From assembly GCA_050245975.1 (NCBI GenBank), contig JBFWWW010000195.1:1-7164 (forward strand): DNA of 7,164 bases, read 5' to 3'. The first letter of the stretch is position 1, and every line of letters begins with the position of its first letter. Below the pieces are notes generated by a model. It worked only from the letters and a program-made list of their open reading frames with translations. It did no database searches and was not told the origin of the DNA. Positions 1-6,101 of the stretch are shown here, one piece after another. This stretch comes from JBFWWW01 sp050245975 (GTDB lineage: Bacteria; Pseudomonadota; Alphaproteobacteria; Rhizobiales; Hyphomicrobiaceae). Position numbers and translations under genes: made by a program.

Positions 1-798
1 CCAGGCTAGTGATTTCACGAAACCGAACAGCGGCTTCAAGGGCGGGTCCTGCAGCGCCGTCGTGCGCAGGCCGCCGCGCGCGGCGTCGAGGCTGGTGGGG
101 TCGCCGGGATCATGCCGGACCAGGGCATCGCCGATCAAGGCAAGATCCTCGACGCATCGCCCCATGACGCCCACCGTGTCGAGCGAATGCGCCTGCGGCG
201 GCAGGCCCGAGCGCGGGATGAGCCCGAAGGTCGGCTTGTAACCGAAGATGCCGCAGAAAGCCGACGGTCTGATCACGGAGCCGCCGGTCTGCGTGCCGAG
301 CGCGAGGGGGACCATGCCGTCGGCAACCGCCGCCGCAGAGCCCGAGGACGAGCCCCCGGGCGTGTGCGCCAGGTTGTGCGGGTTGCGGGTGACGGATGGC
401 GTCAGGCTGGCGAGTTCCGTCGTTACGGTCTTGCCGAGCAGAACCGCGCCGGCCTCGCGCAGGGCGGTCACGCATGGCGCGTCACGCTCCGGCTGGTTGC
501 CTGCAAAGATCGGCGAGCCGTACTGGCTCGGCATGTCGGCGGTATCGATGATGTCCTTCACCCCGACCGGGACGCCGTGCAACGGCCCGACACCTTTGCC
601 GCTGCGGCGGTCCGCGTCGGTCCGGCGGGCCTGCGCGAGAGCATGGTCGCGATCGATATGCACCCAGGCGTGCACGTCCCCGTCGCGTTCGGCGATGCGG
701 TCGAGGCAGGCTGTCGTCAATTCCTCGGAGGTGAGGTCGCCTTCGCGCATCGCGTTGGCCGCGGCCACGGCGGTGAGGGAAACGATGTCGCGAGCCAT
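1..798 (-). CDS. Amidase-signature family hydrolase (N-terminal part, cut by window edge)
   Basis: Reading the minus strand from the ATG at 798 gives 266 uninterrupted codons running off the left edge, so only the N-terminal part is seen (family members are usually about 450-500 residues). It belongs to the amidase signature family, Ser-cisSer-Lys hydrolases that cleave carboxamides to acid plus ammonia. Visible active-site elements, in order, are Lys81 in GVKDIID, the Ser/Gly-rich loop GGSSSGSAAAVADG at 148-161 (Ser151 as the cis-serine), and the nucleophile Ser174 in GTQTGGSVIRP. Gln170 sits where many members have Asp, and Ser152 replaces a Gly of the consensus loop. There is no signal peptide, so it is probably cytoplasmic. 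A purine-rich GGAGAAG (803-809) lies 4 nt before the start. The gene follows tctA by 31 bp on the same strand, which suggests cotranscription with the transporter. The substrate cannot be told; GatA-type amidotransferase is unlikely given the context. Family assignment is firm, specificity unknown. Confidence 0.93.
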   Translation of the reverse strand, partial: MARDIVSLTAVAAANAMREGDLTSEELTTACLDRIAERDGDVHAWVHIDRDHALAQARRTDADRRSGKGVGPLHGVPVGVKDIIDTADMPSQYGSPIFAGNQPERDAPCVTALREAGAVLLGKTVTTELASLTPSVTRNPHNLAHTPGGSSSGSAAAVADGMVPLALGTQTGGSVIRPSAFCGIFGYKPTFGLIPRSGLPPQAHSLDTVGVMGRCVEDLALIGDALVRHDPGDPTSLDAARGGLRTTALQDPPLKPLFGFVKSLAW

Positions 799-829
799 GC
801 GTCTTCTCCGGATTTCCCGCCGTCGATAC

Positions 830-2335
830 TCATTCTTCCTGGAACACGTCCTCGCGCTGCCGGCGTACGGACGGCAGGATCGCGATGATCATGAGCACCA
901 CCGCGATGGCGAGCAGGCTGCCGCTCAACGGTCGCTCCAGGAACGTTACAAAGCTGCCGCGCGAGATGACAAGCGCCTGGCGCAGCTTCTCTTCCATGAG
1001 CTTGCCGAGGACGTAGCCGAGCAGCAGGGGTGCCGGCTCGAAGTCGAGCTTGATCAGGATGTAGCCGAAAAGGCCGAACGCCGCCGTCATGTAGACGTCG
1101 AGCGGCGAGTTGCCGATCGAGTAGATGCCGATGCAGCAGAAGAGCAGGATGGCCGGGTAAAGCAGCCTGTAGGGCACTTTCAGCAGCCGCACCCATACGC
1201 CGATAAGCGGCAGGTTGATGATCAGCAGCATGAGATTGCCGATCCACATCGAGGCGATCATGCCCCAGAAAAGGTCCGGCTGCTTGGTCAGGATCTGCGG
1301 ACCGGGGATGATGCCGTGGATCGTCATGGCGCCCACCATCAGCGCCATCACGCCGTTGGGCGGGATGCCGAGTGTCAGCAGCGGGATGAACGCGGTCTGG
1401 GCGCCGGCGTTGTTGGCCGATTCCGGACCTGCCACGCCTTCTATCGCGCCCTGGCCGAAGCGGGACGGGTCCTTCGCCAGCTTTTTTTCGAGCGTATAGG
1501 ACGCAAACGGTCCGAGCACGGCGCCGTTGCCGGGCAGCAATCCGAGGAAGGAGCCGATCAGCGTGCCGCGCGCGATGGGTGCGGCGGACTGGCGGAATTC
1601 CTCGCCGGTCGGCAGAAGGCGTCCGATGGCGGCGTGGACGACGTCGCGTGCCGTGGTGACCTCGATGTTCTTGAGGATCTCGGAAAAGCCGAACACACCC
1701 ATGGCGATGACCGCGAAGTCGATGCCGTCGGAGATTTCCGTCCAGCCGAACGTGAGGCGCTCCTCGCCCGTTTCGAGATCGGTGCCGATGGTCGACAGCA
1801 GGATGCCGACGAGCACCATCGCGATCGCCTTCGGCACCGATCCGCGCGCCAGCACGATCGAGAACATGAGGCCCAGCACCATCAGGGCAAAGTAGTCCGC
1901 GGGTCCGAACAGCAGGGCCAGCTTGGTCAATGGCGCGCCGAGCGCTGCGATGACGAGGGTCGAGAACGTGCCGGCGATGAACGAGCCGATGGCGGCTATG
2001 CCGAGCGCCGCGCCGGCGCGGCCGCGGCGTGCCATCTGGAATCCGTCGAGCGTGGTCACCACGGCCGTGGCCTCGCCGGGGATGTTGACCAGGATGGCCG
2101 TCGTCGAACCGCCGTACTGGGCGCCATAGTAGATGCCGGCCAGCATGATGAGGGCGCCGACGGGATCGATGCCGAATGTCACCGGCAGCAGCATGGCGAT
2201 CGTGGCGATGGGCCCGACGCCCGGCAGAACGCCGATGAGCGTGCCGATCAGGCAGCCAAGAAAGCAAAGCCCGAGGTTCTTGAGCGAAAGGGCGACGGCG
2301 AAGCCGAGGCCGAGGTTCTGCAGAAGTTCGATCAC
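830..2335 (-). CDS. tctA: Tripartite tricarboxylate transporter large permease, TctA family
   Basis: This 501-residue, very hydrophobic protein is the large membrane subunit of a tripartite tricarboxylate transporter (TTT), a secondary carrier that takes up citrate-like or other carboxylates delivered by a periplasmic TctC receptor. Length matches the family. The two TctA pseudo-repeat halves are both visible: GVLPGVGP at 35-42 followed by YGGSTTAILVNIPGE at 74-88, and GLLPGNGAVLGP at 265-276 followed by GPESANNAGAQTA at 303-315 and LGIPPN at 322-327. About ten to twelve membrane segments can be seen. The start is GTG (2335-2333), supported by the usual N-terminus (MIELLQNLGLGF) and by its position 10 bp after the tctB stop; the ribosome site is weak, so translation may be coupled to tctB. 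An amidase gene follows by 31 bp. Substrate is not predictable from the permease. No frameshift is seen. Confidence 0.96.
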   Translation of the reverse strand: MIELLQNLGLGFAVALSLKNLGLCFLGCLIGTLIGVLPGVGPIATIAMLLPVTFGIDPVGALIMLAGIYYGAQYGGSTTAILVNIPGEATAVVTTLDGFQMARRGRAGAALGIAAIGSFIAGTFSTLVIAALGAPLTKLALLFGPADYFALMVLGLMFSIVLARGSVPKAIAMVLVGILLSTIGTDLETGEERLTFGWTEISDGIDFAVIAMGVFGFSEILKNIEVTTARDVVHAAIGRLLPTGEEFRQSAAPIARGTLIGSFLGLLPGNGAVLGPFASYTLEKKLAKDPSRFGQGAIEGVAGPESANNAGAQTAFIPLLTLGIPPNGVMALMVGAMTIHGIIPGPQILTKQPDLFWGMIASMWIGNLMLLIINLPLIGVWVRLLKVPYRLLYPAILLFCCIGIYSIGNSPLDVYMTAAFGLFGYILIKLDFEPAPLLLGYVLGKLMEEKLRQALVISRGSFVTFLERPLSGSLLAIAVVLMIIAILPSVRRQREDVFQEE

Positions 2336-2345
2336 GGTTCCCGTC

Positions 2346-2846
2346 TCACCAGTTCTGATCGACGGGGAGGACGGGGATCGGCAGCCCGAGAACGAACTTG
2401 AACATGCCGATGCAGACGGCAGTGATCATGACCGAGAACAGGAGGATCTCGACGAGGCGGGTTTCGCGATCCGCCAGCGCGGCGACGATGACCGTGAGCG
2501 GCCCGGCAACGATCAGCCCCATTGTCCGGATCGTAGCCGCGAACAGCGCGACGGAGCCGATGACGAAAATGATGCCGCGGACGGAGAATGAATCCAGCTT
2601 GGGGCCGTCGAAAAACAGTCCGTTGGCAACGAGGTAAAGCCCGAACGCGCCGATCGACACGGCCATCGCCTTGGGAAGCATGCCGGGGCCGATACCCGTC
2701 AGATGACCGAAATTGAGGTCATAGGTCCCGACGTAGGCGGCCCCTGCGAGCGCCAGCAGAAACAGCCCTGCGGCCAGCTCGCGCGTGGATTTGATAAACC
2801 CGCTGCTTGGCACCGGCTGAATGGTGCCGGACGGCTGCGTCGACAT
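2346..2846 (-). CDS. tctB: Tripartite tricarboxylate transporter small permease, TctB family
   Basis: This 166-residue membrane protein is the small, poorly conserved subunit of the TTT transporter and partners TctA in the inner membrane. Length is typical. After a hydrophilic N-terminus of about 22 residues, hydrophobic segments lie near residues 24-42, 59-79, 90-106, 110-125 and 131-158. The GIGPGMLPK motif (51-59) between the first and second segments matches the GPGxFP-like loop characteristic of TctB. The ATG at 2846 is preceded by a strong Shine-Dalgarno AAGGAGG (2858-2852) with 5 nt spacing, so the start is secure. It is the first gene of the leftward unit and transcription must begin in the 2847-3099 region. 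The usual tctC receptor gene, often adjacent in tctCBA order, is not found upstream: a divergent aminotransferase gene takes that place. Confidence 0.92.
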   Translation of the reverse strand: MSTQPSGTIQPVPSSGFIKSTRELAAGLFLLALAGAAYVGTYDLNFGHLTGIGPGMLPKAMAVSIGAFGLYLVANGLFFDGPKLDSFSVRGIIFVIGSVALFAATIRTMGLIVAGPLTVIVAALADRETRLVEILLFSVMITAVCIGMFKFVLGLPIPVLPVDQNW

Positions 2847-3099
2847 GGCCCCCTCCTTGAGCCGGACGACTTCGAAGCCTTCCCGGCAGATGTTTCGCGA
2901 TTGCCGCGATTGTTGGCGGCCACCCTAACGTCAGGCCGCCGGATCGTCCACAGTGCGGTCGGCCAAAAACGGCGCGGGTTGCGCGTCTTGCTCGGCCTCG
3001 CTCGGCCTTGGGCCGGACCGGGCTTGACTCGAGCCGCCTGCCGTCCTGCCATGGCCCCGGCGGCCCCAAAACGGCCGATGGCGCACAAGGAGACCGCCC
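2847..3099. promoter_or_regulatory. Divergent intergenic region between tctB and the aminotransferase gene
   Basis: This 253-bp stretch holds no convincing gene and must carry the promoters for both divergent units. On the plus strand TTGACT at 3024-3029 is a fair -35 match, but the hexamer 17 nt downstream (TGCCAT, 3047-3052) is a poor -10, so a sigma-70-type promoter is only a candidate. Repeats that could be operator half-sites are CGCGATTG twice in direct orientation (2896-2903 and 2905-2912), the inverted pair GCCGC (2903-2907) / GCGGC (2916-2920), and a 10-bp near-tandem CTCGGCCTCG/CTCGGCCTTG (2991-3010). CGGCC-TTG-GGCCG (3003-3015) can form a short hairpin. All of these are short and could arise by chance in GC-rich DNA. 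No regulator gene lies in the window. Confidence 0.5.
3087..3093 (+). promoter_or_regulatory. Shine-Dalgarno site of the aminotransferase gene
   Basis: AAGGAGA lies 6 nt before the ATG at 3100. It supports this start over any internal Met of the same frame and indicates efficient translation of the first gene in the rightward unit. Confidence 0.75.
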
Positions 3100-4284
3100 A
3101 TGTCCAACCAGCCCCGGCGAGCCGGACGGCACTTCCTGCAGATCCCGGGCCCGACCCCGGTCCCGGATCGCATACTCCGCGCCATGGACATGCCGGTTAT
3201 CGATCATCGAGGGCCGGAATTCCAGAAACTCGGGCGGCGGGTGCTGGAGGGCATTCGCACCATCTTCAAGACGGGCGGGGATGTCGTCATCTACCCGTCG
3301 TCCGGTACGGGCGCCTGGGAAGCGGCGTTGGTCAACACGCTGTCGCCCGGCGACAAGGTGCTCATGTACGAGACCGGCCACTTCGCGACCTTGTGGAAGA
3401 ACATGGCCGCCAAGCTCGGCCTCGATGCCGAGTTCATCGAGTCCGATTGGCGGTCCGGCGCCGACCCGGCCCGCATCGAGGCGCGGCTGTGCGAGGACAG
3501 GCAGCACTCGATCAAGGCGGTGTGCGTCGTGCACAACGAGACATCGACGGGCGCCGTATCGCCCATCGACGCGGTGCGGCGTGCCATGGATGCCGCGCGC
3601 CACCCCGCCTTGCTGATGGTCGATACGATTTCGTCGCTCGGATCGGTTGACTATCGCCACGACGAGTGGGGCGTCGATGTCACCGTCGGCGGATCGCAAA
3701 AGGGCCTCATGCTGCCGCCCGGCCTGTCCTTCAACGCCATCTCCGAGAAGGCTCTGGCGGCCTCGGTGCGGGCAACGACGCCGAAGCTCTACTGGTCATG
3801 GCAGGAAATGCTGCCCCACAATCGCAACGGCTTCTTTCCCTACACACCGGCGACCAATCTGCTCTACGGCCTCGCCGAGGCGATCGACATGCTGCACGAG
3901 GAGGGGCTGGACAACGTGTTTGCGCGCCACAAGCGTCACGGGGAAGCGACCCGCCGCGCGGTGCGTGCCTGGGGTCTCGATATTCTGTGCAGCACTGCGG
4001 AGCATCAATCCCCGGTGCTGACGGGCGTTCTGATGCCGCAAGGGCACGACGCCGATGCCTTCCGCAAGGTCACGCTGGAGGCCTTCGATCTGTCGCTCGG
4101 CACCGGCCTCTCCAAGGTGGCGGGCAAGGTGTTCCGCATCGGCCATCTCGGCGACACGAACGATCTCACGATCCTCGGAACGCTCGCCGGTGTCGAGATG
4201 GGCCTCGGTCTTGCGGGCGTGCCGCACAAGCCCGGCGGCGTCGGAGCGGCCATGTCCTACATCGCGTCGACCGCTCGCCGCTGA
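3100..4284 (+). CDS. Class V PLP-dependent aminotransferase, serine/alanine-glyoxylate type (SgaA-like)
   Basis: The 394-residue product is a fold-type I, class V aminotransferase of the AGXT/serine-glyoxylate group, which transfers an amino group from serine, alanine or aspartate to glyoxylate to give glycine. Length fits the family. Visible elements are the N-terminal IPGPTPVPDRI (15-25), the cofactor loop YPSSGTGAWEAAL (65-77), HNETSTG (145-151), Asp175 in MVDTISSLGS as the PLP N1 partner, Lys201 in GGSQKGLMLPPG as the Schiff-base lysine, and FRIGHLGD (345-352) with Arg346 expected to bind the substrate carboxylate. The DTISSLGSVDYRHDEWGVDV region closely resembles serine-glyoxylate aminotransferases of methylotrophic alphaproteobacteria (from memory, not searched). 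It is soluble and cytoplasmic. Aspartate-glyoxylate aminotransferase (BhcA) is a close alternative, but no other beta-hydroxyaspartate-cycle gene is present here. It leads the rightward unit, with a 93-bp gap to the crotonase gene. Confidence 0.92.
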   Translation: MSNQPRRAGRHFLQIPGPTPVPDRILRAMDMPVIDHRGPEFQKLGRRVLEGIRTIFKTGGDVVIYPSSGTGAWEAALVNTLSPGDKVLMYETGHFATLWKNMAAKLGLDAEFIESDWRSGADPARIEARLCEDRQHSIKAVCVVHNETSTGAVSPIDAVRRAMDAARHPALLMVDTISSLGSVDYRHDEWGVDVTVGGSQKGLMLPPGLSFNAISEKALAASVRATTPKLYWSWQEMLPHNRNGFFPYTPATNLLYGLAEAIDMLHEEGLDNVFARHKRHGEATRRAVRAWGLDILCSTAEHQSPVLTGVLMPQGHDADAFRKVTLEAFDLSLGTGLSKVAGKVFRIGHLGDTNDLTILGTLAGVEMGLGLAGVPHKPGGVGAAMSYIASTARR

Positions 4285-4305
4285 GGGCGCTGTTTCGATT
4301 GCTGT

Positions 4306-4328
4306 GCACGTACGTGCCCGCGATCGCG
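4306..4328. repeat. Two adjacent perfect palindromes (12 bp and 10 bp)
   Basis: In the 93-bp gap between the aminotransferase and crotonase genes, GCACGTACGTGC (4306-4317) and CGCGATCGCG (4319-4328) are each identical to their own reverse complement and are separated by a single C. No T-run follows, so this is not an ordinary intrinsic terminator. It could be a dimeric regulator's operator, an mRNA processing or stability element, or chance in GC-rich DNA. The sequence is certain; the function is unknown. Confidence 0.5.
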
Positions 4329-4377
4329 ATGGTCCTCGTCGACCACTTCTATCCGAACCGATGAGAAGAAGAGAGCG

Positions 4378-5169
4378 ATGCCCGATAGCAAGACGCAGGA
4401 TCTGCTTTACATCGTTGAAGGCAATGTCGGCCTCATCACGCTGAACAGGCCGCACGCCCGCAACGCCCTGACGTTCGAGATGTACGCGCGTATCGCGGAA
4501 ATCTGCACCAGCATTCCGGCTGACGGACCGGTGCGCGTGATCGTCGTCACCGGGGCCGGCGAAAAGGCGTTTGCCGCTGGCACGGACATCTCGCTGTTCC
4601 GCAACTTCGATGGCGCCAGCGACGGCCTGGCGTACGAAGCACGCATGTCGGAGGTGATCGGGCGCATCGAATCCTGCCCTGTGCCGATGATCGCCGCCAT
4701 TTCCGGCGCATGCACCGGGGGCGGCGCGGCGATCGCCGCCTGTTGCGATCTGCGTGTCGGAACGCGCGACATGAAATTCGGCTTTCCCATTGCGCGCACG
4801 CTCGGCAATTGCTTATCGTCCGGCAGCTTGTCGAAGCTGGTCTTCCTCATCGGGCCGGCGAAGACGACGGATCTGATCTTCACGTCGCGACTGATGGGCG
4901 CGGAGGAGGCGCACGGCATAGGACTGATCTCGGAAATCCTTCCCGACCACGCCGCCTTGATGGCGCGGGCGCGGGCACTCGCGGGCGAGATCGCCGGCTA
5001 CGCGCCGCTCACGCTCAGGGTCACCAAGGAGATGCTGGCACGGATGCGTCGCGCCCAGCCGAAGATCGAGGACAAGGATCTCATTGCCCTTTGCTATGGC
5101 AGCCAGGACTTTCGCGAGGGGCTCGAGGCTTTCCTCGCCAAGCGGCGGCCTCAATGGCAGGGCCGGTAG
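4378..5169 (+). CDS. Crotonase-fold (enoyl-CoA hydratase/isomerase family) protein with altered active site
   Basis: This 263-residue protein has the length and fold marks of the crotonase superfamily, which binds acyl-CoA thioesters and stabilises an enolate in an oxyanion hole. The CoA-binding/oxyanion segments are seen as AFAAGTDIS (64-72) and ISGACTGGGAAIA (108-120), with CDLRVG (123-128) following. By alignment by eye to rat mitochondrial enoyl-CoA hydratase, the two catalytic glutamates (Glu144 and Glu164) fall on Ala118 and Ile138 (in FGFPIARTLGNCLS), so classical hydration of enoyl-CoA is unlikely. Other crotonase reactions (isomerase, hydrolase, lyase, dehalogenase) use different residues and remain possible. 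The ATG at 4378 follows a purine-rich stretch (4361-4375). It sits 93 bp after the aminotransferase gene and 47 bp before the dehydrogenase gene, same strand, probably one transcript. Automated annotation as enoyl-CoA hydratase would be loose. Confidence 0.9.
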   Translation: MPDSKTQDLLYIVEGNVGLITLNRPHARNALTFEMYARIAEICTSIPADGPVRVIVVTGAGEKAFAAGTDISLFRNFDGASDGLAYEARMSEVIGRIESCPVPMIAAISGACTGGGAAIAACCDLRVGTRDMKFGFPIARTLGNCLSSGSLSKLVFLIGPAKTTDLIFTSRLMGAEEAHGIGLISEILPDHAALMARARALAGEIAGYAPLTLRVTKEMLARMRRAQPKIEDKDLIALCYGSQDFREGLEAFLAKRRPQWQGR

Positions 5170-5184
5170 CTTTCACAGGACAGA

Positions 5185-5198
5185 CGGCCGTCGGGCCG
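5185..5198 (+). repeat. Small hairpin in the crotonase-dehydrogenase gap
   Basis: CGGCC (5185-5189) and GGCCG (5194-5198) can pair around the 4-nt loop GTCG. The stem is only 5 bp and no T-run follows, so it is not a terminator. It lies just ahead of the ribosome site of the next gene and may be chance. Confidence 0.25.
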
Positions 5199-5205
5199 CA
5201 AACGC

Positions 5206-5210
5206 AGGAG
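5206..5210 (+). promoter_or_regulatory. Shine-Dalgarno site that decides the start of the dehydrogenase gene
   Basis: AGGAG abuts the in-frame ATG at 5211 but stands 6 nt before the ATG at 5217. Correct spacing and the family N-terminus (MARIGFVGLGNMG) both favour 5217 as the start. Confidence 0.65.
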
Positions 5211-5216
5211 ATGGTC

Positions 5217-6098
5217 ATGGCGCGTATCGGATTTGTCGGCCTCGGGAATATGGGCACCCCGATGGCAGCGAACCTCGTGAAGAAGGGACATGAGGTCCGC
5301 GGGTTCGATGTCGTTGCATCAAACCTCGACGCGGCTGCGAAGCGCGGCATCGGCAAGGCATCCACTGCATCGGACGCCGTTGCCGACGCGGAGATCGTGG
5401 TGACCATGTTGCCGGCGGGCAAGCACGTGCTCGAGGTCTACGGCGGCATACTTTCGGCAGCCAAGCCCGGCACCCTTTTCATCGACAGTTCGACCATCGA
5501 CGTGGGATCGGCGCGCGCGGCCCATGACATGGCAGCCAAGGCCAAGATGCTGTCGCTGGATGCGCCCGTGTCCGGCGGCGTCGGTGGCGCCGAAGCGGCG
5601 ACCTTGACCTTCATGGCCGGCGGCAGCGCTGCCGCCTTCGAAAAGGGCAAGCCCATCATCGAGCTGATGGGCAAGAAGGTGGTTCACTGTGGCGATGCCG
5701 GCGCCGGACAGGCGGCGAAGATCTGCAACAACATGATCCTCGGCATCTCGATGATCGGCGTCGGCGAGGCGTTCGTTCTCGCTGAAAAGCTGGGTTTGTC
5801 GCACCAGGCACTCTTCGACGTGGCGTCGACGTCGTCCGGCCAGTGCTGGTCGCTGACGACCTACTGCCCGGTGCCGGGCCCCGTTCCGACCTCGCCGGCC
5901 AACAACGGCTATAAGCCCGGGTTCTCGGCGGCCCTCATGCTCAAGGACCTGTCGCTTGCCCAGGAGGCGGCCCGTGCCGCGGGCGCCGCCACGCCGATGG
6001 GCGCCGAAGCCGCGCAGCTCTATCAGCTCTTTGTCGGCGCCGGCAACGGCGGCGTCGACTTCTCCGGCATGATCAATTTCCTTCGCAGCAAGGGTTGA
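5217..6098 (+). CDS. mmsB: 3-hydroxyisobutyrate dehydrogenase family (beta-hydroxyacid dehydrogenase)
   Basis: The 293-residue product is a beta-hydroxyacid dehydrogenase, most like 3-hydroxyisobutyrate dehydrogenase, which oxidises 3-hydroxyisobutyrate to methylmalonate semialdehyde with NAD in valine breakdown. The Rossmann motif GLGNMG is at 8-13, and Asp31 at the end of strand 2 suggests NAD rather than NADP. The substrate-binding DAPVSGGVGGAEAATLTFM lies at 115-133 (Ser119, Gly120, Gly121), the catalytic Lys168 in GAGQAAKICNNM with Asn172 next to it, and Lys243 in MLKDLSLAQEAA. The PVPGPVPTSPAN and YKPGF stretches (218-236) are typical of MmsB rather than tartronate semialdehyde reductase, though that enzyme is a sister family and the aminotransferase neighbour makes hydroxypyruvate/tartronate chemistry worth considering. 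The frame stays open far upstream inside the crotonase gene, but that extension is a shadow. It follows the crotonase gene by 47 bp and precedes the dehalogenase by 3 bp. Confidence 0.92.
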   Translation: MARIGFVGLGNMGTPMAANLVKKGHEVRGFDVVASNLDAAAKRGIGKASTASDAVADAEIVVTMLPAGKHVLEVYGGILSAAKPGTLFIDSSTIDVGSARAAHDMAAKAKMLSLDAPVSGGVGGAEAATLTFMAGGSAAAFEKGKPIIELMGKKVVHCGDAGAGQAAKICNNMILGISMIGVGEAFVLAEKLGLSHQALFDVASTSSGQCWSLTTYCPVPGPVPTSPANNGYKPGFSAALMLKDLSLAQEAARAAGAATPMGAEAAQLYQLFVGAGNGGVDFSGMINFLRSKG

Positions 6099-6101
6099 GC
6101 C

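Noticed and set aside
717..2267. A 516-codon minus-strand frame overlapping tctA and the amidase start
   Set aside because: It is an Arg/His/Pro-rich alternative frame of the same strand, with no motif, and overlaps two well-supported genes almost entirely.
248..2401. A 717-codon open frame on the plus strand opposite the amidase and tctA
   Set aside because: Its translation is highly charged, rich in Arg, Asp, His and Gln, and has no recognisable domain. It lies antisense to tctA and the amidase, whose family motifs are intact. It is a GC-driven shadow frame.
2719..3699. A minus-strand frame spanning the intergenic region and the aminotransferase gene
   Set aside because: It is mostly antisense to the aminotransferase, has no family motif, and its composition is typical of shadow frames. 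The intergenic part has no independent coding signal.
3100..4284. Beta-hydroxyaspartate cycle (BhcA) assignment for the aminotransferase
   Set aside because: No hydroxyaspartate aldolase, dehydratase or iminosuccinate reductase gene is present nearby, so there is no contextual support.
4710..5216. Upstream extension of the dehydrogenase frame, which would give a 462-residue fusion protein
   Set aside because: The first 167 codons lie within the crotonase gene in another frame, show no domain, and the family N-terminus with a well-placed ribosome site begins at 5217.
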